Origin: Pseudomonadota bacterium
GTDB lineage: Bacteria > Pseudomonadota > Gammaproteobacteria > Burkholderiales > Burkholderiaceae_C
NCBI GenBank assembly: GCA_018240325.1
Contig: JAFEFZ010000022.1
Span: forward strand, 1 to 38,730
Direction: 5' to 3'
DNA length: 38,730 nt
In this document: positions 1 through 6,660 of the stretch, in pieces
Position numbering within the stretch: position 1 is the stretch's first letter
Layout: every line of letters starts with the position of its first letter
Position numbers and translations under genes: made by a program
The notes under the pieces: model-generated
Told to the model about the DNA's origin: nothing
The model's input: the letters and a program-made list of their open reading frames with translations, nothing else
Database searches by the model: none

Positions 1-124
1 GCGCAAGACCGTATGGAGAACCGACCGACCCCGACGGTAGGTAGGTCGGCACCCCGCGCATGACGTTGCGGGGACTGGGCCGCAGGATCACCCTGCGGCC
101 GTCACCCCGATCATGGGAGGTGCC
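1..124. repeat. Terminal direct repeat (left copy), circular-contig overlap
   Basis: The first 124 bases are identical to the last 124 (38607-38730). The copy ends inside the transposase reading frame, so joining the ends gives a continuous gene and a 38,606-bp circle. An exact overlap of this size at contig ends is what assemblers leave on closed circular molecules. The alternative is a contig broken in two copies of the same insertion sequence. Confidence 0.9.
21..100 (+). ncRNA. Three consecutive hairpins upstream of the IS110 transposase (candidate bridge RNA)
   Basis: Three stem-loops stand in a row directly before the transposase start. The first has arms 21-26/44-49 with an asymmetric internal loop and an inner stem 28-30/36-38. 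The second has arms 52-57/68-73 with a 10-nt loop. The third is a perfect 9-bp stem, 78-86/92-100, with a 5-nt loop. IS110-group elements encode a structured bridge RNA between their left end and the recombinase gene, made of a 5' stem-loop followed by target- and donor-binding loops. Position and the number of stems fit; the guide loops were not matched to any target. Terminator or attenuator hairpins are the alternative. Confidence 0.4.
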
Positions 125-127
125 GAC

Positions 128-1219
128 GTGTCCCAGCCTAAGAGCGTGGTCGGCCTCGATGTCCACGCCACCCAGACCCATGCCTGCGTGCTCTCGCCCG
201 AGACCGGCGAGTTGAGTACCAGGCGCCTGAACGGCCCGCCGCGCCTGGCCGTCCTCGACCACCTCGATGAGCTGCCGCGACCGCTGATCGCCGTCTATGA
301 GGCCGGGCCGATCGGCTACGGGCTCGCCCGCGGCGCCGCCGAGCGCGGCCTCGACGTGCGCGTCTGCGCTCCGGGCTCGATCCCGCGGGCCCCCAACGAC
401 AAGATCAAGACCGACCGGCGCGACGCCGGGCGTCTTGCCCGGCTCCTGCTGGCGGGGGAACTCTCCTTCGTCCGCGTCCCCACCCCCGAGGAGGAGGCCT
501 TCCGCGATCTCGCCCGCGCCCGGGAGGCGGTCCGCGTCGACCTGATGAGGGCCCGCCACCGGCTGAGTAAATTCCTGCTGCGTCGGGAGCTGCGCTGGGA
601 AGGTCCGCGGAGGACCTGGACCCAGCTCCACTGGGAATGGCTGCGCTCGATCCGCTTCGAGGACGTCGCCTCCGACGCGGTCCTCGCCGACTACCTGAAC
701 GCGGTCCTCCAGCTCGAACAGCGTCGCACCGCCGCCGAAGCCCGGATCGAGGAGCACTGGGCCTCCTCGCCATGGGCGCCGACGATCGCCGGCCTGCGCT
801 GCATGAAGGGGATCAACACCCTGAGTGCGCTCGGGCTCTGCTCCGAGGCGGGCGACCTTCGCCGCTTCGAGCGCCCGACCGCGCTCTCCGCCTATTTCGG
901 CCTGGTCCCCCGCGAGTATTCCTCCGGCGATCAGTTCCGGCGTGGGCCGATCACGAAGGCGGGATCCTCCCACGCCCGCCGCCTCCTGGTGGAGGCCGCC
1001 CAGCAGTACCGCCACCGGCCCGCCGTCGGCGAACTGCTGAAGCGCCGCCAGAAGGGCGCCGACCCGAGGGCGTGTGAGATCGCCTGGCGGGCCCAGCACC
1101 GTCTCTACGGCCGGTGGCGGCGCCTGCGCCTCGAGCGCGGAAAGCCCGCCAACACGACGGTGATGGCCATGGCCCGCGAGCTCGGCTGCTTCGTCTGGGA
1201 GGTGGGCCAGCTGGACTGA
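128..1219 (+). CDS. IS110-family DEDD transposase
   Basis: This protein of about 363 residues catalyses movement of its insertion sequence. IS110 enzymes carry an N-terminal RuvC-like DEDD domain and a C-terminal Transposase_20 domain with a catalytic serine. The N-terminus shows the family start VVGLDVHATQ with its first acidic residue; a DRRDAGRLARLL segment near residue 100 carries further acidic residues. The C-terminal part contains the GINTLSALGL and FGLVPREYSSG stretches, followed by GPITKAGSSHARRLLVEAA, typical of Transposase_20 with its serine. I chose GTG 128 because GGGAGG at 115-120 sits at good spacing; an in-frame ATG at 113 would add five residues. Length is in the normal family range and no frameshift is visible, so it may be active. 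Confidence 0.93.
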   Translation: MSQPKSVVGLDVHATQTHACVLSPETGELSTRRLNGPPRLAVLDHLDELPRPLIAVYEAGPIGYGLARGAAERGLDVRVCAPGSIPRAPNDKIKTDRRDAGRLARLLLAGELSFVRVPTPEEEAFRDLARAREAVRVDLMRARHRLSKFLLRRELRWEGPRRTWTQLHWEWLRSIRFEDVASDAVLADYLNAVLQLEQRRTAAEARIEEHWASSPWAPTIAGLRCMKGINTLSALGLCSEAGDLRRFERPTALSAYFGLVPREYSSGDQFRRGPITKAGSSHARRLLVEAAQQYRHRPAVGELLKRRQKGADPRACEIAWRAQHRLYGRWRRLRLERGKPANTTVMAMARELGCFVWEVGQLD

Positions 1220-1479
1220 GCCGAGCTCCGATAACCCGCCGCGACGCTGTCGGGGCGGCACGGGGAAGACGAGACCAGCGCGTCGCCGCATAGGGCCTGC
1301 GCCCAGCGACCTCGGGCAGCCGGGTGCCGGAAGGCCTCGGTCGCGCCCGCCGCAAGACTGCAGGCCACGCGACGAATCGGCGGTCATGAGGTAGCCAGTC
1401 CTCGTATATGAGGCTGACGATGCAGTCGACGTACCTGGTTCCCGCCCGTGTCGCCCCGAGAGTGCCGCCTCCCCGGGAT

Positions 1480-1514
1480 CCCAGGCCCTCTCGAAGGGCC
1501 CGATCGGGCCTGGG
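1480..1514. other. 9-bp perfect stem with 17-nt loop downstream of the transposase
   Basis: CCCAGGCCC at 1480-1488 pairs exactly with GGGCCTGGG at 1506-1514; the loop contains a further GGGCCC palindrome. It may terminate the transposase transcript or form part of a downstream guide RNA. Confidence 0.5.
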
Positions 1515-1604
1515 CGTTGACGGGCTCCCCTCCATATGAGGTCGCTGCGCTCCCTTCCCCTCCGCTGCGCTCCGGTGCGCTCGTCGTCGGCCGGGGGCCG
1601 ATCG

Positions 1605-1648
1605 CGCTTACGTATCCGGCAGGCGCCCGCCTGCCGGATACGTAAGCG
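1605..1648. promoter_or_regulatory. Perfect 20-bp hairpin directly before the ribosome binding site
   Basis: Bases 1605-1624 pair perfectly with 1629-1648 around a 4-nt GCCC loop. The right arm runs straight into the GAAGGAGA ribosome binding site (1648-1655) of the gene starting at 1662. There is no T-tract, so a simple intrinsic terminator is not obvious. Possible roles are a translational or attenuation switch, a dimeric protein operator, or a recombination or insertion junction. The arm end plus RBS (CGTAAGCGAAGGAG) recurs at 20856-20869 before another plasmid gene. Confidence 0.75.
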
Positions 1649-1661
1649 AAGGAGAAACAGC

Positions 1662-2108
1662 ATGGGCGATCACGACGCGGCATCCATCGTCGGCCGGATG
1701 GCCGGCCTCGACAGCAGCGCAGGCGCGAACCCTCCCCAGAAGGTCACCCCCGACCAGCTGATCGAGGCCTTCTGCGGCGACCGCGCCGCGGGCCTGGTCG
1801 CTGACCCAGGGGAGAGCGAGAGCGACGGCATCAGGACCGCGCGCGGGCATTGCGGCTACATGGGCGGCCGCGGCGACGGCCTCGCGGTCGGGTTCGACGA
1901 CGGCTACGACTTCATGGGCTATCTGGAGGAACGCGGCTGGAGGGCCCTCGCCGCGAAAGGCGACTGGCCCTACGTCGTCTACATGCTCACCGAGCACGGT
2001 GCGGGCTACGCGATCGCCGAGTATTGCGAGCGCGACCTCGTGGTGACCGTCCTGCCGACCGAGGAGCAGACGCGGGTGTTCTACTCCGGCCTGCGAGAGG
2101 CGCCCTGA
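1662..2108 (+). CDS. Hypothetical acidic protein, 148 aa
   Basis: I do not recognise this protein. ATG 1662 is set by a strong AAGGAGA ribosome binding site six bases upstream. The sequence is soluble and acidic, with no signal peptide or membrane segment. A compact globular region spans about residues 28-146, with aromatic-rich stretches YDFMGYLEERGWRALAAKG and WPYVVYMLTEHGAGYAIAEY. The residues alternate as in a mixed alpha/beta fold. It stands alone behind the 20-bp hairpin, between the insertion sequence and the toxin-antitoxin pair, which suggests an individually regulated accessory gene. Codon use looks like that of its neighbours. Confidence 0.75.
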   Translation: MGDHDAASIVGRMAGLDSSAGANPPQKVTPDQLIEAFCGDRAAGLVADPGESESDGIRTARGHCGYMGGRGDGLAVGFDDGYDFMGYLEERGWRALAAKGDWPYVVYMLTEHGAGYAIAEYCERDLVVTVLPTEEQTRVFYSGLREAP

Positions 2109-2184
2109 CCGGAGGCGGCGCCCGGTCCTCGGCGCCGGGCGACGGACACGGACCTGCAGTAGCTGGCGATGCCCGGGCGCGGAC

Positions 2185-2478
2185 TCAGAGCGAACGCGCC
2201 GCGCGCTCGAGGTCGCGGCGGTTGATGATCCGCAGCACGTACCAGCGTGGGCCGCCCGAGGCGGCCTCCTCTGCATCGGCGAGGCGGTAGAGGACGCGCC
2301 ACTCGCCGACGCGCAGGCGCAGGTACGGCGGGCGGCCGACCAGGGGCTTGACGTCCAGGTTCCCGGCGCCCGAGGCAAGCTCCTCCAGGGCGCCGGCGAT
2401 CCGGCGGCGGTCGGGCCTGTCCAGCCTGCGAAGGTCGCGCAACGCGCGCCTGGTCAGCTCGACGCGCGCGGTGCTCAC
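2185..2478 (-). CDS. RelE/ParE-family toxin
   Basis: A 97-residue protein with the RelE/ParE core: N-terminal helix LTRRALRDLRRLDRPDRRRI, then PLVGRPPYLRLRVGEWRVLYRL and a terminal YVLRIINRRDLER strand. RelE toxins are usually mRNA endonucleases acting on the ribosome, while ParE relatives poison gyrase. The LRVGEWRVLYRL and RIINRRDLE segments favour RelE. Translation starts at GTG 2478, nine bases after the upstream antitoxin gene, so the two form an operon. Plasmid stabilisation by killing of cured cells is the likely role. Basic C-terminal residues needed for catalysis appear present. Confidence 0.9.
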   Translation of the reverse strand: MSTARVELTRRALRDLRRLDRPDRRRIAGALEELASGAGNLDVKPLVGRPPYLRLRVGEWRVLYRLADAEEAASGGPRWYVLRIINRRDLERAARSL

Positions 2479-2487
2479 GCAGTGCGG

Positions 2488-2757
2488 TCAGCCCTCGGGG
2501 CCGTCGAGCTCGGCCAACGCGTCGCCGAGCGCGACGGTGGCACCGGCGGCGATGTCCGCCTCGCCGGCCGCCAGGTCCTCGAGGATCTGCGGGGCGCGTG
2601 CCAGCACCAGGTCCTCAAGCTCCTCCGGGTCGAGCGGCACGAGCGCGGCGACGGGCGTGCCGCGCCTGGTGACGAGCGCCGGGCGCCTGGTGCGCGAGAC
2701 GTCGTCGACGACGCGACCGGCGTTGCGCGTGAGCTCGCGGATGCTGAAAGTGGCCAT
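2488..2757 (-). CDS. Phd/YefM-family antitoxin
   Basis: The N-terminus FSIRELTRNAGRVVDDVSRTRRPALVT followed by GTPVAALVPL is the classic Phd/YefM DNA-binding fold, and the acidic C-terminal part (about residues 50-89) would wrap the toxin. I place the start at ATG 2757; an upstream in-frame ATG at 2775 would add six residues but lies inside the palindromic operator, and neither has a clear Shine-Dalgarno. It precedes the RelE-type toxin gene by nine bases in the same operon. Phd-family antitoxins repress their own promoter, alone or with toxin, which fits the palindrome just upstream. Confidence 0.88.
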   Translation of the reverse strand: MATFSIRELTRNAGRVVDDVSRTRRPALVTRRGTPVAALVPLDPEELEDLVLARAPQILEDLAAGEADIAAGATVALGDALAELDGPEG

Positions 2758-2765
2758 ACCGGAAG

Positions 2766-2786
2766 AGTACGACATACCGTCGTACT
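2766..2786. promoter_or_regulatory. Palindromic operator of the toxin-antitoxin operon
   Basis: AGTACGAC (2766-2773) and GTCGTACT (2779-2786) form a perfect 8-bp inverted repeat around five bases, ending nine bases before the antitoxin start. Phd/YefM dimers bind such short palindromes at their own promoters. Confidence 0.75.
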
Positions 2787-2837
2787 TCGCAAGTGCGAGG
2801 GGCCTCAGAGCCCTTCACCAAGCCCTTTCCAGCAACG

Positions 2838-2858
2838 CACGATAATTCTCATTATGTG
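2838..2858. promoter_or_regulatory. AT-rich dyad resembling a Fur-type box
   Basis: The arms CACgATAAT and ATTATGTG surround TCTC in a region that is otherwise very GC-rich. The core GATAATTCTCATTATG resembles half-sites of Fur-family metalloregulator boxes. It lies between the divergent antitoxin (minus) and winged-helix (plus) genes. A simple AT-rich promoter element is the alternative. CGGCCAAA is repeated just downstream, within 2864-2880. Confidence 0.4.
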
Positions 2859-2931
2859 AACTTCGGCCAAATCGGCCAAAAACCGCGCCGTAGACTTCAA
2901 GACCACTCGATTCCGTTAAATTGGTACGTCA

Positions 2932-3267
2932 GTGACCGATCTGAGCTCTGACGGGAAGGCGCAGCGCGCGGGGACGCTGGACAACGAGACGATCACGGAC
3001 CCGATCAACAGGGCGCTCATCAGCGCCCTTTGGCATAGCCACGTGGCGCTGTCGGCGACCAGCTACGTCGATGAATACACAAACCACGGCGGCAGCCCGA
3101 CCTACGCCAATGTCATCGCGGCCAGGCTCGTCGCCCTCGAAGCGGTCGGTGTGGTCAGGGTCGATCGCGTCGCGGACGGCGAGGCCTTCTACGTCCTCGG
3201 CGGCGTCAACGCGAGCGAAGCGGTGCGGCGGCTCGAACTCGCCGGAGACGGGCGCCGCGAGTCCTGA
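2932..3267 (+). CDS. Small winged-helix (ArsR-like) regulator
   Basis: A 111-residue protein with a winged-helix pattern. A helix, NRALISALWHSHVALSATSY, is followed by a recognition-type segment (TYANVIAARLVALEAVGVV) and a beta wing (VRVDRVADGEAFYVLG). This is the layout of ArsR/HTH_20-like regulators, although the recognition helix is not canonical. GTG 2932 has no Shine-Dalgarno; a TAAATT -10-like hexamer at 2917-2922 would make the transcript leaderless or nearly so. It faces away from the toxin-antitoxin operon and may regulate its own promoter through the AT-rich dyad. It is one of four mini winged-helix genes on the plasmid. Confidence 0.65.
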   Translation: MTDLSSDGKAQRAGTLDNETITDPINRALISALWHSHVALSATSYVDEYTNHGGSPTYANVIAARLVALEAVGVVRVDRVADGEAFYVLGGVNASEAVRRLELAGDGRRES

Positions 3268-3282
3268 GTCCCGCAGCCTCGA

Positions 3283-3579
3283 TCACCTTTCCGGCAGTCG
3301 CTCGAGCAGGCTGGCCCAGGCGCTCTGCTCCATCACCACCCGCTCGTATTCGTTCGCCTCGCTGTGGAACTTCGCCGCCGTCTCCAGGTAGTCACGCAGG
3401 CCCCGGTCGTGCGGGAGCGGCGCGTCGTGCTCGAGCGAGGCGATCACCGCGTCACAGTAGGCGAGGATCCGGGCCGCGCTGACGGGATCAGCCGCAATCC
3501 TTTCCTCGCGGGTGTCCTCCCGGAGCCCCATGAAGCTGCTGAGCAGGAAGTCCCGCGAGCTCTGCTCCATCGCGATCAC
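3283..3579 (-). CDS. Hypothetical protein coupled to a winged-helix gene
   Basis: A protein of 98 residues if GTG 3579 is used (95 from ATG 3570). The GTG overlaps the TGA of the upstream winged-helix gene as GTGA, indicating translational coupling. It is helical and acidic, with a SARILAYCDAVIASLEHD core and a charged EANEYERVVMEQ segment, and has no membrane segment. I do not recognise a family. Co-translation with a DNA-binding regulator suggests a ligand-sensing or partner subunit of that regulator. It ends 16 bases from the convergent winged-helix gene. Confidence 0.7.
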   Translation of the reverse strand: MIAMEQSSRDFLLSSFMGLREDTREERIAADPVSAARILAYCDAVIASLEHDAPLPHDRGLRDYLETAAKFHSEANEYERVVMEQSAWASLLERLPER

Positions 3580-3909
3580 GCCGCGACCTCGGCCTGCTCG
3601 TCGAGCGCGTCCAGCGCGTCCAGCGTGTGTGCAACCGCATCGGCCCAGCGGCCGCGGAAGGCGTAGAAGTGCTCCAGCCCTCCCCGTACCTGCCGCGTAC
3701 GCTCCAGCACGATGACCCCGGCCTCGGCGAGCTGGAGCATGTGGTAGCTGACGTTGCCGAGCGGTTCGTGAGCAGGGCGGTGCAGCTGGTTCGGCGACAT
3801 GGCCTCCCCCTGACCGGCCCGGAGGAGCCGCACCAGCGCCACCCTCAGCGGGATGACTGAGCACCTTGCTGACCTGCGCCACATCGTAATCCTCCATCGT
3901 GGTCCTCAT
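3576..3909 (-). pseudogene. ArsR-like winged-helix regulator with a one-base frameshift
   Basis: Read from ATG 3909 or 3897, the frame gives MEDYDVAQVSKVLSHP and then drifts into low-complexity sequence. The next frame continues the expected fold as LRVALVRLLRAGQGEAMSPN through to DALDEQAEVAA. Together they make a normal ArsR-type protein of about 105-110 residues. The shift falls at a run of three C on the minus strand (3850-3852): removing one C restores the frame. It could be a sequencing error, a recent mutation, or less likely programmed slippage. The downstream gene overlaps its stop codon. The MSPNQLHRPAHEPLGNVSYHMLQLAEAG segment would be the recognition helix region. Confidence 0.7.
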
Positions 3910-3935
3910 CGCCCTGGTCAGCCCGATTCTAGCGG

Positions 3936-4379
3936 TCAGGGAAGGTTCCGGGTGTTCCGCCACTCGCCGTCGTAGCCGAGCCGGGCGAGCACTGTGACCA
4001 CGTAGAAGGGTTGGAAAGGCAGGTGCCCCTCACTTGTAGGAAGGCCGCGCGTCTCCCGCAGCGGCATCGCCAGGTCCTCTTCAACGATCACCCAGCCAAG
4101 CGCCGTATGGTGGTCCTGCGTGGTCGAGACGTTCACCGTCCAGCGAGGCGCGTTGTGGGCGAAGATCGCGACCTCGAACAGGCGGTAGATAGCGATCTTC
4201 GCCTGCTCGGAGTCCAGGTACGGGGCCACCCGTTCCTGGTAGCGCCGCACGGCATGGCTGCTGATACCGACGACGCGCGACGTGAGCCAGGAAGGGTGCC
4301 GCCCTTCAGAGTCGGGCGGCGCAGGGTCGGAAACCGGGACACCGGCTTCCTCCATAGCCGCCCTCATCGACTCCGCCAT
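3936..4379 (-). CDS. Hypothetical protein with a HAVRRYQERV motif
   Basis: A 147-residue protein starting at ATG 4379, eight bases after a GGAGG ribosome binding site. The centre carries SSHAVRRYQERVAPYLDSEQ, a helix seen in uncharacterised proteins of actinobacterial plasmids and phages. A beta-rich C-terminal half (WTVNVSTTQDHHTALGWVIV, then FYVVTVLARLG) follows. This order recalls RelE-like or related small RNA-binding folds, but I cannot claim one. It is the last clear gene of the minus-strand transfer operon, 23 bases after the DUF4913 gene, so it may be co-transcribed with conjugation functions. Confidence 0.7.
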   Translation of the reverse strand: MAESMRAAMEEAGVPVSDPAPPDSEGRHPSWLTSRVVGISSHAVRRYQERVAPYLDSEQAKIAIYRLFEVAIFAHNAPRWTVNVSTTQDHHTALGWVIVEEDLAMPLRETRGLPTSEGHLPFQPFYVVTVLARLGYDGEWRNTRNLP

Positions 4380-4402
4380 CTCACCGCCTCCGCTCAAGAA
4401 CT

Positions 4403-4876
4403 TTAGCGCTCGTGCTGGGGAACGGGCGGGGTCCCGGAGCGCCGTTCGTCGGCGGAAGGCTCGGCCCCTTCCTCGGCATGGGCGTCGGCCGGGAAGAGGC
4501 CCGGCAGTGGCTCCACCAGCGGCAGGGCCTCTAGTCGATCGCTGTGCCCTTTGTCGATCGAGCATCGCCGAAAGGGGCCGTCGTTGTCGAGGAGGATCTG
4601 CATGTGGTGGTCAGCATGGTCGCGGAACCACACCGACATGCCGGTCGTCGGGTCCAGCCGCAGATGCTCCCAGGCCCGCCACAGCGCCTCGAGGCGGGCG
4701 ATCGCCTCTGCGTGCCGCCACCATTCCGGGCACCAGCTGCGCTGCGTGCCCTCCATGTCGCGCCGGTACATCGGCACCAGCTGCTCGCGGACGAACTCGA
4801 CGACCGACCCGTAGAAGAGCGCGGGCGCCTGATCGGCCTGGCTCTCCTCGAGCTCGTCCCCCCACGCCTCGCTCAT
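4403..4876 (-). CDS. DUF4913 family protein
   Basis: The core VVEFVREQLVPMYRRDMEG, WCPEWWRHAEAIARLEALWR, AWEHLRLDPTTGMSVWFRDH and LLDNDGPF matches DUF4913, a family found next to TraG/VirD4 genes of actinobacterial conjugative elements. Total length is 157 residues; the C-terminal 35 are disordered and proline-rich. The aromatic WWRH motif with conserved histidines suggests a folded binding domain. The start overlaps the end of the coupling protein gene as ATGA, so the two are translationally coupled. That makes an accessory role at the coupling protein likely. The biochemical function of the family is unknown. Confidence 0.85.
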   Translation of the reverse strand: MSEAWGDELEESQADQAPALFYGSVVEFVREQLVPMYRRDMEGTQRSWCPEWWRHAEAIARLEALWRAWEHLRLDPTTGMSVWFRDHADHHMQILLDNDGPFRRCSIDKGHSDRLEALPLVEPLPGLFPADAHAEEGAEPSADERRSGTPPVPQHER

Positions 4877-6660
4877 CTGTCGCCCCTGCCCGCCGTCGAG
4901 GCCCCCGCGCCGGCGGCCTCGTCCTCGCCGAGCGCCGCGGCCGCGGCCGCCAGGGTCACCGGGGCGGCGGGGTCATGCTCGCGCAGCGAGAGACGTACCT
5001 CTGCGGCGCGCGGGCCGGCCATCCAGGGGAGCGTCCGCACCAGCACCGGCGGAGCGCCGGCGGCGAGGACGATCGCCCGCCCGCGAGGCAGGGCGGCGAG
5101 GTCGGAGACGTCGAGGATCCGCTCCCGCTGGGTGGCGTAGGTCGTGCTGCGTCCCCCTTTCGCGTGGGAGCTCGACGTGGTCGGGCGCTCGTAGTCGCCG
5201 ATCAGCTGCGCCAGGTCGGAGAGGAATTCGACTTCGGACACACCGCCGCCGTAGACCTTCACCGTCGAGGCCGACCAGAGCTTGCGCATCCCGTTCCGCC
5301 CCCACACCTCGACCCCCTGCGACCACGACTGCAGGAAGGTCATCACGCAGATTCCGCGCGAGCCGTAGTGGCTGTAGAGGTTCGGCAGCTCCGGCCAGCG
5401 GCAGACGTTCGCCGCCTCGTCGAGCACCAGGAGCGCCGGTACCCGCAGGCGGCCGCCGGGCTGTCCTTTGGCCAGCTCCTCCGCGGCCTCGGTCACCGCC
5501 ACGGTGAGGGCCGCGACCAGCGCCCCCAGCGACCCCTTGCCCTCCTTGGAGAGGCTGTAGAGCGTCCCGGTCCCCTGGACGAACTCCTCAGGCCGGAACT
5601 CCTCGCGCCCCTCGCCGGGCGTGACCCAGGCCAGGGCGCGGCCGTTGGTGAGGAAGGCGAGGACTTTCTCTGCGGTGCCGTAGACGCCGCCGCGCTGCTT
5701 GTCGGGGGCGTTGATCTCCGCCGCCAGCGAGGCCGCCAGGAGGTCGTAGCCGGCCTCACGCAAGAGGATGACGGGCTGGTCGTCGCGGGGGTCGGCGACC
5801 CACAGGTAGACCTGATCGATCGTCCGGCCTGCGGAGGCCGCCGCGAGCAGCAGCGCGGCGACCACCTTCTGCCCCTTCGGATCGAAGAAGGCATCGGTTC
5901 GCGCGTCGGGATCCGCGACGGCGGCGGCGAAGACGTCGGCCAGGGTCGCCGCCTTCTCCTCGTCGGTGACGTAGCGCAGGGGGTTCCACCACCAGGTGAC
6001 GGGCTCGGCGACGAGCTGTTGCGGATCGAACACCCAGACGGGCCCCTCGGCGGAGCGAGGATCCCGGGTCGCGTCGACCACGTCGCGTTTGTTTGAGGTG
6101 CTGACGACCGCGCCGGGCGCCTCGAGGATCGCGGGGATGACCCGCGAGGTGGTCTTGCCCGTCCGCGGGCCGGCGATGTCGGTCGCCGTGTCCTCCCAGC
6201 CCTGGTAGAGGACGCGGCCGCCGATCACGGTCTTGGCGATCGTCAGGCCCGGCCGGTCGACCCCGAGACGCTTCGCCGTGGCCGCCGCGCCGCGGCGATC
6301 GAGGGCCGCCAGGTCGCGGCCGCCGCCCATGTGGCGGGCCGCCCGGTCGACGCCGCCGCCGGGACGCAGCCGGCGCCAGAGCCACGCCGCGGCGCCGGCG
6401 AGCGCTGCGAGCAAGACCAGGAGGCCGATCAGGACGACGGTCGCGTGCTCGGGCCAGGCGACGCGGCCGCGCACCACGTCGGCGACCAGCGTGACGGGGT
6501 TGCCGGGCAGCCGCTCGCCGCGCCCGTCGAGGGCAGCGCCCAGGCGGACGGCGGCGTTCAGCAGGCCGACCCCGACGACGACCAGGCCGATGACCGACCA
6601 GAGCGCCACGGCCTCGGTGTGGGCGTCGACGGTTGCGCGCCCCTTGGACGTGGCGCTCAT
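4873..6660 (-). CDS. VirD4/TraG-type coupling protein
   Basis: This 595-residue membrane ATPase links the relaxase-DNA complex to the secretion channel. Two N-terminal membrane segments lie at about residues 17-40 and 73-95. Walker A GPRTGKT is at 164-170, followed by a VVSTSNKRDVVDAT stretch and WWWNPLRY, both typical of the TraG/VirD4 family. Walker B LLVLDEAAN is at about 410-418, and the YSHYGSRGICVMTFLQSWSQ segment follows. The start ATG 6660 overlaps the VirB4 stop as ATGA. Length and motif order are normal for actinobacterial coupling proteins, and nothing seems missing. It sits in a row of overlapping transfer genes. Confidence 0.93.
   Translation of the reverse strand: MSATSKGRATVDAHTEAVALWSVIGLVVVGVGLLNAAVRLGAALDGRGERLPGNPVTLVADVVRGRVAWPEHATVVLIGLLVLLAALAGAAAWLWRRLRPGGGVDRAARHMGGGRDLAALDRRGAAATAKRLGVDRPGLTIAKTVIGGRVLYQGWEDTATDIAGPRTGKTTSRVIPAILEAPGAVVSTSNKRDVVDATRDPRSAEGPVWVFDPQQLVAEPVTWWWNPLRYVTDEEKAATLADVFAAAVADPDARTDAFFDPKGQKVVAALLLAAASAGRTIDQVYLWVADPRDDQPVILLREAGYDLLAASLAAEINAPDKQRGGVYGTAEKVLAFLTNGRALAWVTPGEGREEFRPEEFVQGTGTLYSLSKEGKGSLGALVAALTVAVTEAAEELAKGQPGGRLRVPALLVLDEAANVCRWPELPNLYSHYGSRGICVMTFLQSWSQGVEVWGRNGMRKLWSASTVKVYGGGVSEVEFLSDLAQLIGDYERPTTSSSHAKGGRSTTYATQRERILDVSDLAALPRGRAIVLAAGAPPVLVRTLPWMAGPRAAEVRLSLREHDPAAPVTLAAAAAALGEDEAAGAGASTAGRGDR

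Larger units (their letters stand above)
1..1536 (+). mobile_element. IS110-family insertion sequence, ends not fixed
   Basis: The element is defined by its IS110-type transposase at 128-1219 and non-coding flanks on both sides. The left boundary probably lies in 38404-38606, across the circle junction. A 7-bp inverted match, TATGGAG at 12-18 and CTCCATA at 1530-1536, could be subterminal repeats of the IS1111 subgroup, but 7 bp is short. ATATGAGG occurs twice, at 1404-1411 and 1534-1541. No target duplication is expected for this family, so the ends cannot be set by inspection. Confidence 0.4.
1220..1661. other. Gene-free stretch behind the transposase
   Basis: No convincing reading frame lies here on either strand. 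It holds a perfect 9-bp inverted repeat (1480-1488/1506-1514, 17-nt loop), a quasi-palindrome CCTCGTATATGAGG at 1398-1411 with a related copy ending at 1541, and the 20-bp hairpin at 1605-1648. In IS1111-type members of the IS110 family the guide RNA (seekRNA) is encoded downstream of the transposase, so the 1396-1520 part is a second candidate for the element's RNA. Confidence 0.5.

Noticed and set aside
21-100. Interpretation of the three hairpins as a tRNA or terminators of the secreted-protein gene
   Set aside because: No tRNA-like features; the hairpins lie over 200 bases from the secreted-protein stop and directly before the transposase.
4282-6096. Long plus-strand open frame of 604 codons
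   Set aside because: It lies antisense to the coupling protein and DUF4913 genes and encodes Arg/Gly/Pro-rich low-complexity sequence, a usual shadow in high-GC DNA.
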